Of a stretch of 64,000 nt of DNA, positions 47,286-55,949 are shown piece after piece. The notes beneath the pieces are model-generated. The model had not been told where the DNA came from. It was given only the letters and a program-made list of their open reading frames with translations, and searched no databases. A program made the translations under genes and the position numbers. Source of the stretch: Erysipelotrichaceae bacterium (GTDB lineage Bacteria; Bacillota_I; Bacilli_A; RFN20; CAG-449); the NCBI GenBank assembly GCA_015059095.1, contig SVBA01000002.1, positions 1 to 64,000 on the forward strand, given 5' to 3'. Each line of letters opens with the position of its first letter. The stretch's first letter is position 1.

Positions 47286-48581
47286 ATGGCAAAAGATACA
47301 AATTTAAATTTAAGAAACCAAGTTATTTATCAAGTGTTTCCAAGACAACACTCTTCTAAATCTAATTTCATTGGTGTAATAGAAGATTTAGATCGAATTA
47401 GAAATTTGGGCGTTGATATTCTTTATTTATTGCCGATTCATCCTATCGGTCAAAAAAATAAAAAAGGTTCTTTAGGATGTCCTTATTCAATTCAAAACTA
47501 TCGAGAAATTAATAAAGATTTAGGAACTCTTGAAGATTTTAAATTATTAATTAGAGAAACTCATTCTAGAGGGATGAAATTAATTATTGATGTAGTTTAT
47601 AATCATACATCTAGAGATTCTTATTTATTTAATAAACATCCAGAATATTTTTATAAAAATAAAAATGGAGAGTTTGCTAATAGAGTAGGAGATTGGTGGG
47701 ATGTAACCGATTTAGATTATTCAAATAAAGAGTTATGGGAAGAATTAATTTCTACATTAGAATATTATGTTAAATTAGGAGTAGATGGATTTAGATGTGA
47801 TGTTGCTTCTATGATACCTCTTGAGTTCTGGAAAGAAGTTAGAAGAAGATTAAAAGAAATTAATCCTAATATTATTCTACTCGCTGAAACTATTCATCTT
47901 TCTTTTTTAAAAGGAATTAGGGATATGGGATTTGAAGCACATACTGATTCAGAAATGTATGAAGCTTTTGATATGGAATATGAATATGATGTTTATCCTT
48001 TATTTCAAGATTATATTGAAAAAGGATATGGCCTTAATACATGGTTAAAAGCAATATTAGAACAAGAGTCGCGTTATCCAAAGAACTATATTAAGATTCA
48101 TGGATTAGAAAATCATGATTCTAAAAGGATCGCGACTACTATTAAAGATGAAGATAAATTGTACAATTTAAATGCTTTAATGTTCTTTTTAAAAGGAACT
48201 ACTTTTGTTTATGCTGGTCAAGAAGCAATGGATGATAAATTGGAAAGTTTGTTTGATATAGATTTAATCTCTTGGAAGAAATTATCTACTTCTAGAATTC
48301 CTTATTTAATGAAAGTTCTTTCTTTAGTTAAAAAACATCCTTTATTTAAAGAAGGTAATTTTGATATAAAATTTCATCAAGAAGAAATTGGACATATCAT
48401 TTATCAAAATGAAACTCAAATTATAGAATGTATCGCGAATATGTCTTTAAAAGAAACAGATATTGAAGTATTAACTAAAGATGGAAATTATATTAATTTA
48501 ATTGATGGTAGTAGTGTAGAAGTTAGAAACGCTCATTTAAGAATCAAAAAAGATCCAATAGTCATTATTTCAAAGAAATAA
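47286..48581 (+). CDS. Glycoside hydrolase family 13 (alpha-amylase type)
   Basis: A 431-residue cytoplasmic GH13 enzyme with no signal peptide. Region I is DVVYNHTS, region II GVDGFRCDVAS with the nucleophile Asp, region III LLAETIH with the acid Glu, and region IV LENHDSKR. It is shorter than many family members and has a reduced C-terminal domain. It should act on internal alpha-glucans or maltodextrins; subfamily is unclear. The start at 47286 follows GGGGGA. Confidence 0.87.
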   Translation: MAKDTNLNLRNQVIYQVFPRQHSSKSNFIGVIEDLDRIRNLGVDILYLLPIHPIGQKNKKGSLGCPYSIQNYREINKDLGTLEDFKLLIRETHSRGMKLIIDVVYNHTSRDSYLFNKHPEYFYKNKNGEFANRVGDWWDVTDLDYSNKELWEELISTLEYYVKLGVDGFRCDVASMIPLEFWKEVRRRLKEINPNIILLAETIHLSFLKGIRDMGFEAHTDSEMYEAFDMEYEYDVYPLFQDYIEKGYGLNTWLKAILEQESRYPKNYIKIHGLENHDSKRIATTIKDEDKLYNLNALMFFLKGTTFVYAGQEAMDDKLESLFDIDLISWKKLSTSRIPYLMKVLSLVKKHPLFKEGNFDIKFHQEEIGHIIYQNETQIIECIANMSLKETDIEVLTKDGNYINLIDGSSVEVRNAHLRIKKDPIVIISKK

Positions 48582-48583
48582 GA

Positions 48584-48605
48584 AAAGCGCCTAGAAAGGC
48601 GCTTT
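48584..48605. terminator. Bidirectional terminator
   Basis: AAAGCGCC pairs with GGCGCTTT around TAGAAA. It can end both the GH13 gene and the convergent GerQ-like gene. Confidence 0.8.
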
Positions 48606-48978
48606 ATTTGTCAAATTCAACAAAATGAATGTATACTGATAGAATTAATACTTCTTTATTTAAAGATACTTCATCGACGATTAAATAGTCATCACCTGCT
48701 CCAGTAACTTTACCTTTAAATACTTTATCATGCCAGTCGGCAGAATCAGTAAATGAACAATATACAGTTACATTTTTACCAATATGTTCGTTTAAATATT
48801 TAGTGAAGTAATATTGATTTGTCTCGTAACTTGTATTGGTTTGTGGAGTATTTGAAGGTGGCTCTGCTCTACTAGGATATGGTGGATTAATTCCCATATT
48901 TGGATAAGGGTTATTTGCTTCCATAGTAGGAGGATAAGGTGATCCATAATAATTTGGTGGTAAGTTATTTCTATCCAT
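48604..48978 (-). CDS. GerQ-like coat-type protein
   Basis: A 124-residue protein. The N-terminal 60 residues are rich in Pro, Asn and Tyr. The C-terminal 65 match the pattern of the spore coat protein GerQ (YLNEHIGKNVTVYCSF, WHDKVFKGKV, DDYLIVDE, YIHFVEFDK). In Bacillus GerQ is a cross-linked coat protein needed for CwlJ-dependent germination. Whether this organism makes spores cannot be judged from this window. GGAG precedes the start. Confidence 0.7.
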   Translation of the reverse strand: MDRNNLPPNYYGSPYPPTMEANNPYPNMGINPPYPSRAEPPSNTPQTNTSYETNQYYFTKYLNEHIGKNVTVYCSFTDSADWHDKVFKGKVTGAGDDYLIVDEVSLNKEVLILSVYIHFVEFDK

Positions 48979-49033
48979 ATTTTATCTCCTTAATAACTAA
49001 TTAAATATATGATAGAAATATTTATTTAATACA

Positions 49034-49612
49034 TTAATCTTTTAGATATGAAGATTTAATAAATCTATTAATCCTTACTATTATTGGAAGAAGAAGACAG
49101 AAGATAACAAATACAATTCCTACACTTGGTCCAATATAAGAAATATTATAGACTAATGCCGGAACAAATTCATAATCCCAAAGTAACATAGAATCTATTG
49201 TTGCTCCCATTAATCTAACACATAGCATAACACCTATACATAAGAAAATTAAGACGTATGACAGAATGATTTTCTTAGTGTTATTTTCTTCCATTGATTT
49301 ATGGATAAAGTGGCTGAAAAAGCCTAAAATCCCCGCTATTCCAAATGCGAGGAAGTATTCAAGAGGATAAGTAATTAATCCATATCCATCAATAAGACAA
49401 GTGATGAATCCAAAGATGATTCCTCCTCCAATAAAGCCTTTAAATGGTCCATGTCTTAAAGAAATAATTAATAGAGGTAACATTGCTAAATTAATAGAAC
49501 CTCCTGTCGCACCTATTCTGATTTTTAAGAATTGATCAAGTACGATACTTAGTGCAGATAACATTGCTATTTCTACAATGTCATGCACATTAAAGCCAAA
49601 AGTTTTTTTCAT
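49034..49612 (-). CDS. thiT: Thiamine ECF transporter S component
   Basis: A 192-residue membrane protein with about six helices. The N-terminal IAMLSALSIVLDQF matches S components of ECF transporters, and the pattern SINLAMLPLLIISLRHGP with LEYFLAFGIAG fits ThiT. The TPP riboswitch upstream supports thiamine as substrate. AAAGGAG precedes the ATG. The shared energising module is not in the window. Confidence 0.88.
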   Translation of the reverse strand: MKKTFGFNVHDIVEIAMLSALSIVLDQFLKIRIGATGGSINLAMLPLLIISLRHGPFKGFIGGGIIFGFITCLIDGYGLITYPLEYFLAFGIAGILGFFSHFIHKSMEENNTKKIILSYVLIFLCIGVMLCVRLMGATIDSMLLWDYEFVPALVYNISYIGPSVGIVFVIFCLLLPIIVRINRFIKSSYLKD

Positions 49613-49632
49613 ATAATAATCTCCTTTGTAAT

Positions 49633-49670
49633 AAAAAAATCCTTTTTGACTAGTAATGAAACAAAAAGGA
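49633..49670 (-). terminator. Riboswitch-controlled terminator before thiT
   Basis: On the minus strand TCCTTTTTG pairs with CAAAAAGGA, followed by seven T residues, between the TPP aptamer and thiT. TPP binding should favour this terminator. Confidence 0.8.
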
Positions 49671-49689
49671 AAAATGATTAATATATGAT

Positions 49690-49770
49690 TTCCTTACGCT
49701 AGCATTACCTAGATCAAGTTATGGTCGATCTCTATACTAAGATCCTCTCAGCCTAATAAGTTAAGCTCCC
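49690..49770 (-). ncRNA. TPP riboswitch aptamer
   Basis: The minus strand has the conserved GGCTGAGAGGATC, CATAACTTGATCTAGGTAA and GCTAGCGTAAGGAA segments of the thi-box. It controls thiT, as is common in Firmicutes that import thiamine. Confidence 0.93.
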
Positions 49771-49878
49771 AATTAAATTATTAACTTTTTATTAAGATTA
49801 TGCAAGGAAAAAAATAAAGTTTATTTTATTACTTAAACATTGTATAATATTATGGTAGAGCTTTTCGGGAGGAAAATT

Positions 49879-50853
49879 ATGGAAAAGAAAGAAAATTTAA
49901 TCATTCCAGAACAAAGTCAACCAGTAGAAGTTGAAAATTTAGAAGTAGTAAAAACAAAGGTAAATGAAGCAAGAGAACAATTTTTAAAAACTCATGATAG
50001 TGTAATGAAAAAGAATAGAATTGCAAGTACTATTTATTTTGGTATTACAATTGGATTAGTTATTTTAGGAACTTTTGTTGAAAATTTAATGGGATTATCC
50101 TTTGGTATTATTATCGCAGGCTTAATTATTATTTGGATTTATACTAGACACCAAAGAAAGGTTATGGATGCAGGAACTCAACTTTATTTATATAGTTATA
50201 GTTTATATGCAAACTCATATATGTATGGAAAAGAAGATGTTAAAGATATTAATTTTGAATATAAAAGACATATTGATACAGAATTAATTAAAAAAATTAA
50301 TATTGTAGATGACATAAACATTATTAATAGTAGAGATATTGTTACTGGTAAAATGTATGATCAACCATTCTTAGCAAGTGATGTATCTTTAAAGGTTGGA
50401 AATCCAAGAAGACTAAAAGAACAAAAAGCATTATTTGTTGGTAAAGTTTATACATTAAATTATTCATTTGTAAATGAAGGAAGAACATTATTATATTTAA
50501 AAGGATGTGGAGATGCTACTCCTACTAAATTGCAAGATGTAAATCAAATTAATGTACCTTCTTTAAAAAAGGAATGGCAAGTATATACATCTCATAAAGG
50601 TTATGAAAAGATTTTTACAAGTGGATTAATTAAGGCTCTTAATAAGTTAGAATGTAATGATGTTATGAATGATGTTGTTATTTCTATTGCAGATGGAGTA
50701 GTAATTGTTGGTTTTTCTTATTCTGATGAAGCAATGGTGATTCCAATGCGTAATGAATATGAAACAAAACATTTAGAATTAAAAGAAGAAAATTATAAAG
50801 TATTTAAAATGATTAATAAAGCATTAATCGAAAATGATAATTTTGTAAAATAA
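49879..50853 (+). CDS. Membrane protein with DUF3137-like cytoplasmic domain
   Basis: A 324-residue protein. A charged N-terminus is followed by two helices (about 49-70 and 74-94) and a soluble domain of about 220 residues. The WQVYTSHKGYEKIFTSGLIKALNKLE portion recalls DUF3137 proteins, with modest confidence. The start at 49879 follows GGGAGG. Its last 48 bases are repeated at 54144-54191. The terminator that probably once followed it is now at 54197. Confidence 0.65.
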   Translation: MEKKENLIIPEQSQPVEVENLEVVKTKVNEAREQFLKTHDSVMKKNRIASTIYFGITIGLVILGTFVENLMGLSFGIIIAGLIIIWIYTRHQRKVMDAGTQLYLYSYSLYANSYMYGKEDVKDINFEYKRHIDTELIKKINIVDDINIINSRDIVTGKMYDQPFLASDVSLKVGNPRRLKEQKALFVGKVYTLNYSFVNEGRTLLYLKGCGDATPTKLQDVNQINVPSLKKEWQVYTSHKGYEKIFTSGLIKALNKLECNDVMNDVVISIADGVVIVGFSYSDEAMVIPMRNEYETKHLELKEENYKVFKMINKALIENDNFVK

Positions 50854-50854
50854 A
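50807..50854 (+). repeat. 48-bp direct repeat, left copy (end of the DUF3137-like gene)
   Basis: Positions 50807-50854 match 54144-54191 with one mismatch, the first 40 bases being identical. The repeat covers the last codons and stop of the gene. Together they bracket a 3.3-kb segment. Confidence 0.9.
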
Positions 50855-50872
50855 GCTTATAATATTCTAGAT

Positions 50873-51117
50873 AAAGTAGATATAGTAATGGAAGAAGTTG
50901 TTATTAAATAACTTCTTTTTATTATATTTAGATAAAAAAATTAAAAAATGTAAAAAACACATTTTTCTAAAACAATAGACTTTTTAGTGAAAAACACCGA
51001 CTCTACTATGAGTAGAGTTGAGAGTATCCAAAAAGTAACTAACTATTTTTAATAAATATAGTATATAATTTATTTAAATAAAAATAATGATATTTTCTGA
51101 TATAGAAACGTAATTAT
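50873..51117. repeat. Structured repeat element, copy 2
   Basis: This copy begins about 20 nt after the DUF3137-like stop. Terminator hairpin at 50892-50917, ATGT..ACAT hairpin, outer stem 50979-50985 with 51030-51036, and inner hairpin 50998-51020 with a perfect ACTCTACT/AGTAGAGT stem. The TATAAT box at 51064-51069 is again 27 nt after the outer stem and would drive the next lipoprotein gene. Confidence 0.85.
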
Positions 51118-51141
51118 TAATATATGAAAGGAGTAAATAAG

Positions 51142-51960
51142 ATGAAGAATAAAATAATAAAATTAATAATTGGTTTATTAATAATTGGAAGTACATCTTG
51201 TTCTTCTAAAAATTTGAATCCTTTAACGATGACATTAGAAGATTATAAGGGGATAGACTTCCGTGATGTAGTTGATGGAAAAGTTAAATTTAGAAAACCT
51301 AACGATATAACTAACGTTGAAATTAAAGATGATAGAGAACTATTAGAAAATGAAATCAAGATACCAGTATATATTTATGATAATGACAGGTTTAGTGAGG
51401 CTAAATATCAATATTTTATAAAGGGAGAAGATTATAGAGGCTATCCTTATTCTACAAATTATGTTAATTCTCAACGTGAATCAGATGGAGATTTTTCAGG
51501 ATTAGGTACACAACCATATATTATTGGATTTTATGAAGATTCAAAATTTGAAAAATTAATTGATCCTAATAAATTTATATCAGTAGATGAATCTATTAAA
51601 GAAATTCATGTTAGAAGAGTAGAAGAAAGATATGTTCCATATCAAATATATGCTGGAACGTATAAATCAGAAGAATGTGATATAAAAGTAGATGGTAATA
51701 CGTATGAATTTTCATATGATAATGCTAATTATAAAATAATAATCAAAAACAATTATAGTAATTATGAGATTCTTAAAATGTATATAGATGGAACTCAGGT
51801 AGAAGACACAGATAATTATGTATTTTATGTTGAACTATTAGATAATTGTGTATGGCAAGTAATGTCTTTAATCTTTACAACAAAAGAACATGAATATATT
51901 ATTCCATTTCCTACTCCAACAATTAGTGAAATAGCATATAGTGCAATATCACATTTATAA
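51142..51960 (+). CDS. Unknown lipoprotein of the island
   Basis: A 272-residue protein with a lipoprotein signal (basic KNK start, hydrophobic core, lipobox STSC with Cys at about 20). The mature part is charged and Tyr-rich with no recognised domain. The start at 51142 follows AAAGGAG. It is probably transcribed from the -10 box at the end of repeat copy 2. Confidence 0.7.
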   Translation: MKNKIIKLIIGLLIIGSTSCSSKNLNPLTMTLEDYKGIDFRDVVDGKVKFRKPNDITNVEIKDDRELLENEIKIPVYIYDNDRFSEAKYQYFIKGEDYRGYPYSTNYVNSQRESDGDFSGLGTQPYIIGFYEDSKFEKLIDPNKFISVDESIKEIHVRRVEERYVPYQIYAGTYKSEECDIKVDGNTYEFSYDNANYKIIIKNNYSNYEILKMYIDGTQVEDTDNYVFYVELLDNCVWQVMSLIFTTKEHEYIIPFPTPTISEIAYSAISHL

Positions 51961-52079
51961 ATCGGAATTATGTATCATACAATTTTATATATATTTGTGG
52001 TTTTAGAAAAATAAATAAGTAGTCGATGTTTTTATCTATTTCAATTTTAATAAACAAAATTAATTATCTTTTGAAGAAT

Positions 52080-52438
52080 ATATAACCGATAATACTTATG
52101 CAGTAGCATTTGATGAAGTTCAATTTATGGATGAAGGTATTATTAATGTGTGTCAAGATCTTGCAGATAGAGGAATTAGAGTTATCTGTGCAGGATTAGA
52201 TAATGACTTTAAAGGCGAACCATTTTCCATTATGCCTCAATTACTTTGCTTAGCAGAAGATGTAACTAAGTTAACTGCAATCTGTAACGTATGTGGAAGT
52301 AACGCTACTAGAATTCAAAGAATAGTAAATGGAATTCCAGCTTCTTATGATGATCCTATTATTATTGTAGGAGCATCAGAAGCATATGAACCTAGATGTA
52401 GACATTGTCACGAAGTTAGAAATAAATTAAAGTTTTAG
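52080..52438 (+). pseudogene. Duplicated 3' fragment of tdk
   Basis: This stretch matches tdk from 29637 to its 3' end almost base for base. It lacks the first 76 or so codons, including the P-loop, so it cannot be a working kinase. A 103-residue frame from the internal Met at 52127 stays open (changes such as LDNDF for LDNNF and a stop after KLKF). It is followed directly by repeat copy 3, just as intact tdk is followed by copy 1. Confidence 0.88.
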
Positions 52439-52635
52439 ATAAAGTAGTAGAAGAAGTTGTTATTAAATAACTTCTTTTTATTATCTTTAGATAAGAAATT
52501 AAAAAAAAGTAAAAAACACATTTTTCTAAAACTATAGACTTTTTAGTGAAAAACACCGACTCTACTGTGAGTAGAGTTGAGAGTAACCAAAAAGTAACTA
52601 CCACCTATATATAAAATTAACATATAATTTGATTA
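52438..52635. repeat. Structured repeat element, copy 3
   Basis: Terminator hairpin at 52451-52476, outer stem 52538-52544 with 52589-52595, inner hairpin 52557-52579 (loop GTG instead of ATG). The TATAAT box at 52623-52628 is again 27 nt after the outer stem and lies 25 nt before the regulator gene. Confidence 0.85.
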
Positions 52636-52653
52636 AGAAGAGTGGTGATTATA

Positions 52654-53274
52654 ATGTTTAAGGAAAAATTAAAAGAATTAAGAGAAAAGAATAAAATATC
52701 TCAATATGAATTAAGTACAATTATTCATGTTTCTAGAGCTGCTATAGCAAAGTGGGAAAGTGGAAAAGGTATTCCAAATAAAGAGAATATAAAAGTTTTA
52801 GCAGATTATTTTAAAGTTAGTAAAGAGTATTTATTAGATATTGATGATTTATATCAAGAACTAAATAAAAGAGACAAAATAAAATCTAATTTAAAATATC
52901 ATCTACCAGTTATCTTTTTATCATTTGTATTATTAATCTTAACAGCAGTCGAATTATTTGTTTTTGTTAGAGAAGGGATATATTTATTAGATTCTGGACA
53001 TTATCCTAATTTATCTATACTTACAATTTTTCAGGGCTGGTCTCTTATTCCTATAGGTATTTATATTATAATGATTCTATTTAATATTTTATTTATATAC
53101 AATACTTGGGAAATAACTAATAAGACTAGACTAATAATTACTGTAACTAGTTGTGTATTAGTATTAACATGTTATATTGTTTCTTTTGTTGTATCTTATA
53201 ATTTAGTTAAACCTTATAACTATGGAATGTTTTGGAAACCACATTTAGTGGAAGAAAGGAGTTGGATTAAATAA
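52654..53274 (+). CDS. XRE-type DNA-binding protein with membrane domain
   Basis: A 206-residue protein. The N-terminal helix-turn-helix (ISQYELSTIIHVSRAAIAKW, then GKGIPNKENIKVLADYF) is of the XRE/Cro type. After a charged linker come three membrane helices (about 85-110, 128-150 and 158-180). Membrane-tethered XRE proteins often respond to envelope signals. It is probably transcribed from repeat copy 3. The start at 52654 is chosen over 52642 for ribosome-site spacing. Confidence 0.78.
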   Translation: MFKEKLKELREKNKISQYELSTIIHVSRAAIAKWESGKGIPNKENIKVLADYFKVSKEYLLDIDDLYQELNKRDKIKSNLKYHLPVIFLSFVLLILTAVELFVFVREGIYLLDSGHYPNLSILTIFQGWSLIPIGIYIIMILFNILFIYNTWEITNKTRLIITVTSCVLVLTCYIVSFVVSYNLVKPYNYGMFWKPHLVEERSWIK

Positions 53275-53397
53275 TTAAAAATATTTCGTTAACTGCAAAT
53301 CAAATATATTATGTTAAAATAAATATGATACATGAAGATTATTGTGGTGACGTAACGTTAAGAATAACTTAGCTTTTATAATTTTAGGAGGATATTA

Positions 53398-53889
53398 ATG
53401 AAAAAAAATTTAAAAATTATTAGTATAGTGATTGCTATTTTCATTACCCTTTTAATAGGAGGAAAAATATTTATTTACTATCATTTTACAACGCCACCTA
53501 TAGAAGAAGGGATATATGAATTTAATTATTGTAATATTAAAGATGCAGACATATATTGTTCAATAACTATCAAACCAATAGATGAAAAAGAATATATATC
53601 AGCTAATGGGATAAATGTCGTAGAAGATATTTCCCATAGGAGAAAAAATAAATATTATTTTTTAGACATAAATACAATAATTAATGGTGAAGAATTTGAA
53701 ATCGAATTTATTAATTTAAAAGTGCAACCTGATTCGAAAGAGTGTGGTGACGATAATCGTAATTCTTTTGTTTACCGTTATAAAACAAGTGGGACTGATT
53801 TGGTAATATATTATAATGGATTAGCAATTTCAGATAAAAAAATACAATATGATTATAATACTATTGATGAATTTTATAATAGAAAGTAG
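53398..53889 (+). CDS. Small membrane-anchored protein of unknown function
   Basis: A 163-residue protein with one N-terminal helix (about 6-27) and a soluble domain expected outside. It has no lipobox and no recognised family. AGGAGG precedes the ATG. It follows the XRE-type regulator by 123 nt, so it may be its target. Confidence 0.62.
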   Translation: MKKNLKIISIVIAIFITLLIGGKIFIYYHFTTPPIEEGIYEFNYCNIKDADIYCSITIKPIDEKEYISANGINVVEDISHRRKNKYYFLDINTIINGEEFEIEFINLKVQPDSKECGDDNRNSFVYRYKTSGTDLVIYYNGLAISDKKIQYDYNTIDEFYNRK

Positions 53890-54040
53890 ATATTTTGTTT
53901 TAGAAGAAAAAGTTGGAGAGATAGAAGAATTGATAAATTTATTATTAAAATATAAGAAAGTGGCAATTTCTATTGGACTAATTACTACTATCATTATAGT
54001 TACAAGTTTAAAAAGAAACTTTTGTATAATGAAGATTTGA
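53890..54040 (+). pseudogene. Possible gene remnant encoding a membrane tail
   Basis: A short open stretch reads through an amphipathic helix (GEIEELINLLLKYKK) into a membrane helix (VAISIGLITTIIIVTSL). It has no good ribosome site or start of its own and begins within the previous gene. It could be the end of a decayed gene. From 54041 to 54143 nothing coding is seen. Confidence 0.35.
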
Positions 54041-54143
54041 TCGGGAGAAAAGTAATATTTGTAGTTATAAAAAATAACAAAGTAATGGTAGATAACATAA
54101 TTTAGATCTTTAACTGATTTGTAAAAAAAATAAAAAAAATTAT

Positions 54144-54191
54144 AAATGATTAATAAAGCATTAATCGAAAATGATAATTTTGTTAAATAAA
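54144..54191 (+). repeat. 48-bp direct repeat, right copy
   Basis: A second copy of the 3' end of the DUF3137-like gene, without the rest of the gene. It is followed at once by a terminator that fits as the original terminator of that gene. Confidence 0.9.
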
Positions 54192-54196
54192 AATGA

Positions 54197-54225
54197 GACT
54201 GATTTAGAAATAAATCGGTCTTTTT
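54197..54225 (+). terminator. Terminator after the right direct repeat
   Basis: GACTGATTTA pairs with TAAATCGGTC around GAAA, followed by five T residues. Confidence 0.88.
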
Positions 54226-54279
54226 ATTTTTTTTGATCTTATATGGTGGTATAATCGTAATGATAAGTGAGGACTAGTC

Positions 54280-54840
54280 ATGTTAGATTTAAGTTATATT
54301 GGTAAATGGATACACGTTCAAAGTTATAAACATGATGGTACTTTACATAGAACTTGGGATAGTGCGATGGTGGTAGATATTACAGAAGATTATATTGTTA
54401 TCGCATCCACTTGTAATAAGGTAATTGAAGCAGATGGTAGACGTTGGTTTACTAGAGAGCCAGCAGTATCAGTATTTTTCTTTAAAGAATGGTATAACTA
54501 TATTGCAATGTTTAAAGAAAATGCAATTATGTACTATTGTAATATTGCTTCACCTAGTTTAATTCATAAAGATTGCATTAAGTATATTGATTATGATTTA
54601 GATTTAAAATTGATGCCTGATAAGTCAATATTACAATTAGATTCTAAGGAATATGAATACCATCGTAAAAAGTATAGTTATTCTGACGAACTTAATAAGG
54701 TTATTAAGGGGGCGAATAATGAAGCTAAAAAGTTAATGGAAAAAGATGGATTTCCTTTTTCTGATAGCAAAATGAAAGAATATTATGATAAATTCTTAGA
54801 ATTAAAAGAGCATCAAGAAAAAACTATGTTAGAACAATAA
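54280..54840 (+). CDS. DUF402 nucleoside tri/diphosphate phosphatase-like protein
   Basis: A 186-residue DUF402 protein. The family motif is visible as WYNYIAMFKENAIMYYCNIA followed by YIDYDLDLKLMPD, containing the acidic metal ligands. Characterised relatives hydrolyse nucleoside tri- and diphosphates. A TATAAT box lies about 30 nt upstream. It is a single-gene transcript. Confidence 0.83.
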   Translation: MLDLSYIGKWIHVQSYKHDGTLHRTWDSAMVVDITEDYIVIASTCNKVIEADGRRWFTREPAVSVFFFKEWYNYIAMFKENAIMYYCNIASPSLIHKDCIKYIDYDLDLKLMPDKSILQLDSKEYEYHRKKYSYSDELNKVIKGANNEAKKLMEKDGFPFSDSKMKEYYDKFLELKEHQEKTMLEQ

Positions 54841-54863
54841 AAGAGCAGAAGACTGCTCTTTTT
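54839..54863 (+). terminator. Terminator after the DUF402 gene
   Basis: AAAAGAGCAG pairs with CTGCTCTTTT around AAGA, with a T tract. It may also serve the convergent reductase gene. Confidence 0.85.
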
Positions 54864-54891
54864 AAATGCTTATTTTTACCTAAAAAATCAA

Positions 54892-55836
54892 TTAAAAGTG
54901 AATTGGTATATTTTTTGTTGGATTAATAATTTGATCAATTTTTGTAATAGCGATTACTACTTCTCCTAATCCTGCAGTGATGTTTTTAACTTTATTTGGA
55001 TAGGTAATAATATTTCCACATGCAAAGACATTTTCTAATGAAGTTTGGTATGCTTCTTTTGTGATTATTAATCCACCTTTTTTCTCAATAGGGAAATTAT
55101 CTTTACTTGGTATTTGGCCATATTGAACAAAGATGTAGTCTCCTTTTATTTCTTCTTGAATTTTTGATTCGTTATCCTCAATAGTTAATATACATCTAGA
55201 ATTTGACTTGCATGCACTAAGCACGCCTTTATTTTTTAATACTTTAATTGAAGAAGATTCCATTTTTTCTACACTGCCTGATTGTGCTCTAAAATCGTTT
55301 CTTCTATGAATGATCGTTACTGATTTAGCTATATCTTCTAATAATAATGCCCAATCAACAGCAGAATCTCCTCCTCCTAAAATAACGACATCTTTATTTT
55401 TTAAAGTATCTTTAGAATCAATTTGATAAATGATGTTATCTATTTCATCTTCGTTATCTAAACCTATTTTTCTTGGAGTGAATAATCCCATACCATTAGT
55501 AATTAATAAACATCTAGTTTCGTATGTTCCTTTAGAAGTAGTTACTTCTATTATGTTTTCTTTTTTAGAAAAATTAATAACACTTTCATTTAAAAGTAAA
55601 TCTAGATGATTAGGATTAGATAAAAATTGAGATTCTAATTTATTGATATATTCTTGAGCAGTTACACTTTCAAAACCAGGAAGATCAATAATATTTTTTT
55701 CAGGATAAAGAGAAGTAAGTTGGCCACCTACTTGAGAACTTGCTTCTATTATTTTTCCTTTTAAGTTGTGGAGTGCTGCTAAAGTTGCACCATATAAACC
55801 TACTGGTCCTGCTCCTATAATAATTAAATCTTCCAT
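54892..55836 (-). CDS. Ferredoxin-NADP+ reductase type 2
   Basis: A 314-residue flavoprotein resembling thioredoxin reductase but lacking the CxxC redox pair, as in the YumC type of ferredoxin-NADP+ reductase. The FAD site is IIIGAGPVGLYGA and the NADP site VVILGGGDSAVDWAL followed by IIHRRNDFRA. The C-terminal FAD motif is VFACGNIITYP. It transfers electrons between NADPH and ferredoxin or flavodoxin. Confidence 0.88.
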   Translation of the reverse strand: MEDLIIIGAGPVGLYGATLAALHNLKGKIIEASSQVGGQLTSLYPEKNIIDLPGFESVTAQEYINKLESQFLSNPNHLDLLLNESVINFSKKENIIEVTTSKGTYETRCLLITNGMGLFTPRKIGLDNEDEIDNIIYQIDSKDTLKNKDVVILGGGDSAVDWALLLEDIAKSVTIIHRRNDFRAQSGSVEKMESSSIKVLKNKGVLSACKSNSRCILTIEDNESKIQEEIKGDYIFVQYGQIPSKDNFPIEKKGGLIITKEAYQTSLENVFACGNIITYPNKVKNITAGLGEVVIAITKIDQIINPTKNIPIHF

Positions 55837-55949
55837 AATATCTACCTCGATTGTTCTTATTATATATCTAAATTTATTGTATAAACAATAAATATTTAGT
55901 GCGTTTTATCTAAATAGTGGTATAATCTATTATGCAAAGGAGACTTGAA

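Noticed and set aside
52000-52040. Inverted partial copy of the structured element
   Set aside because: Two 13-bp matches to the reverse complement occur, but in the wrong order and in very AT-rich DNA; chance is likely.
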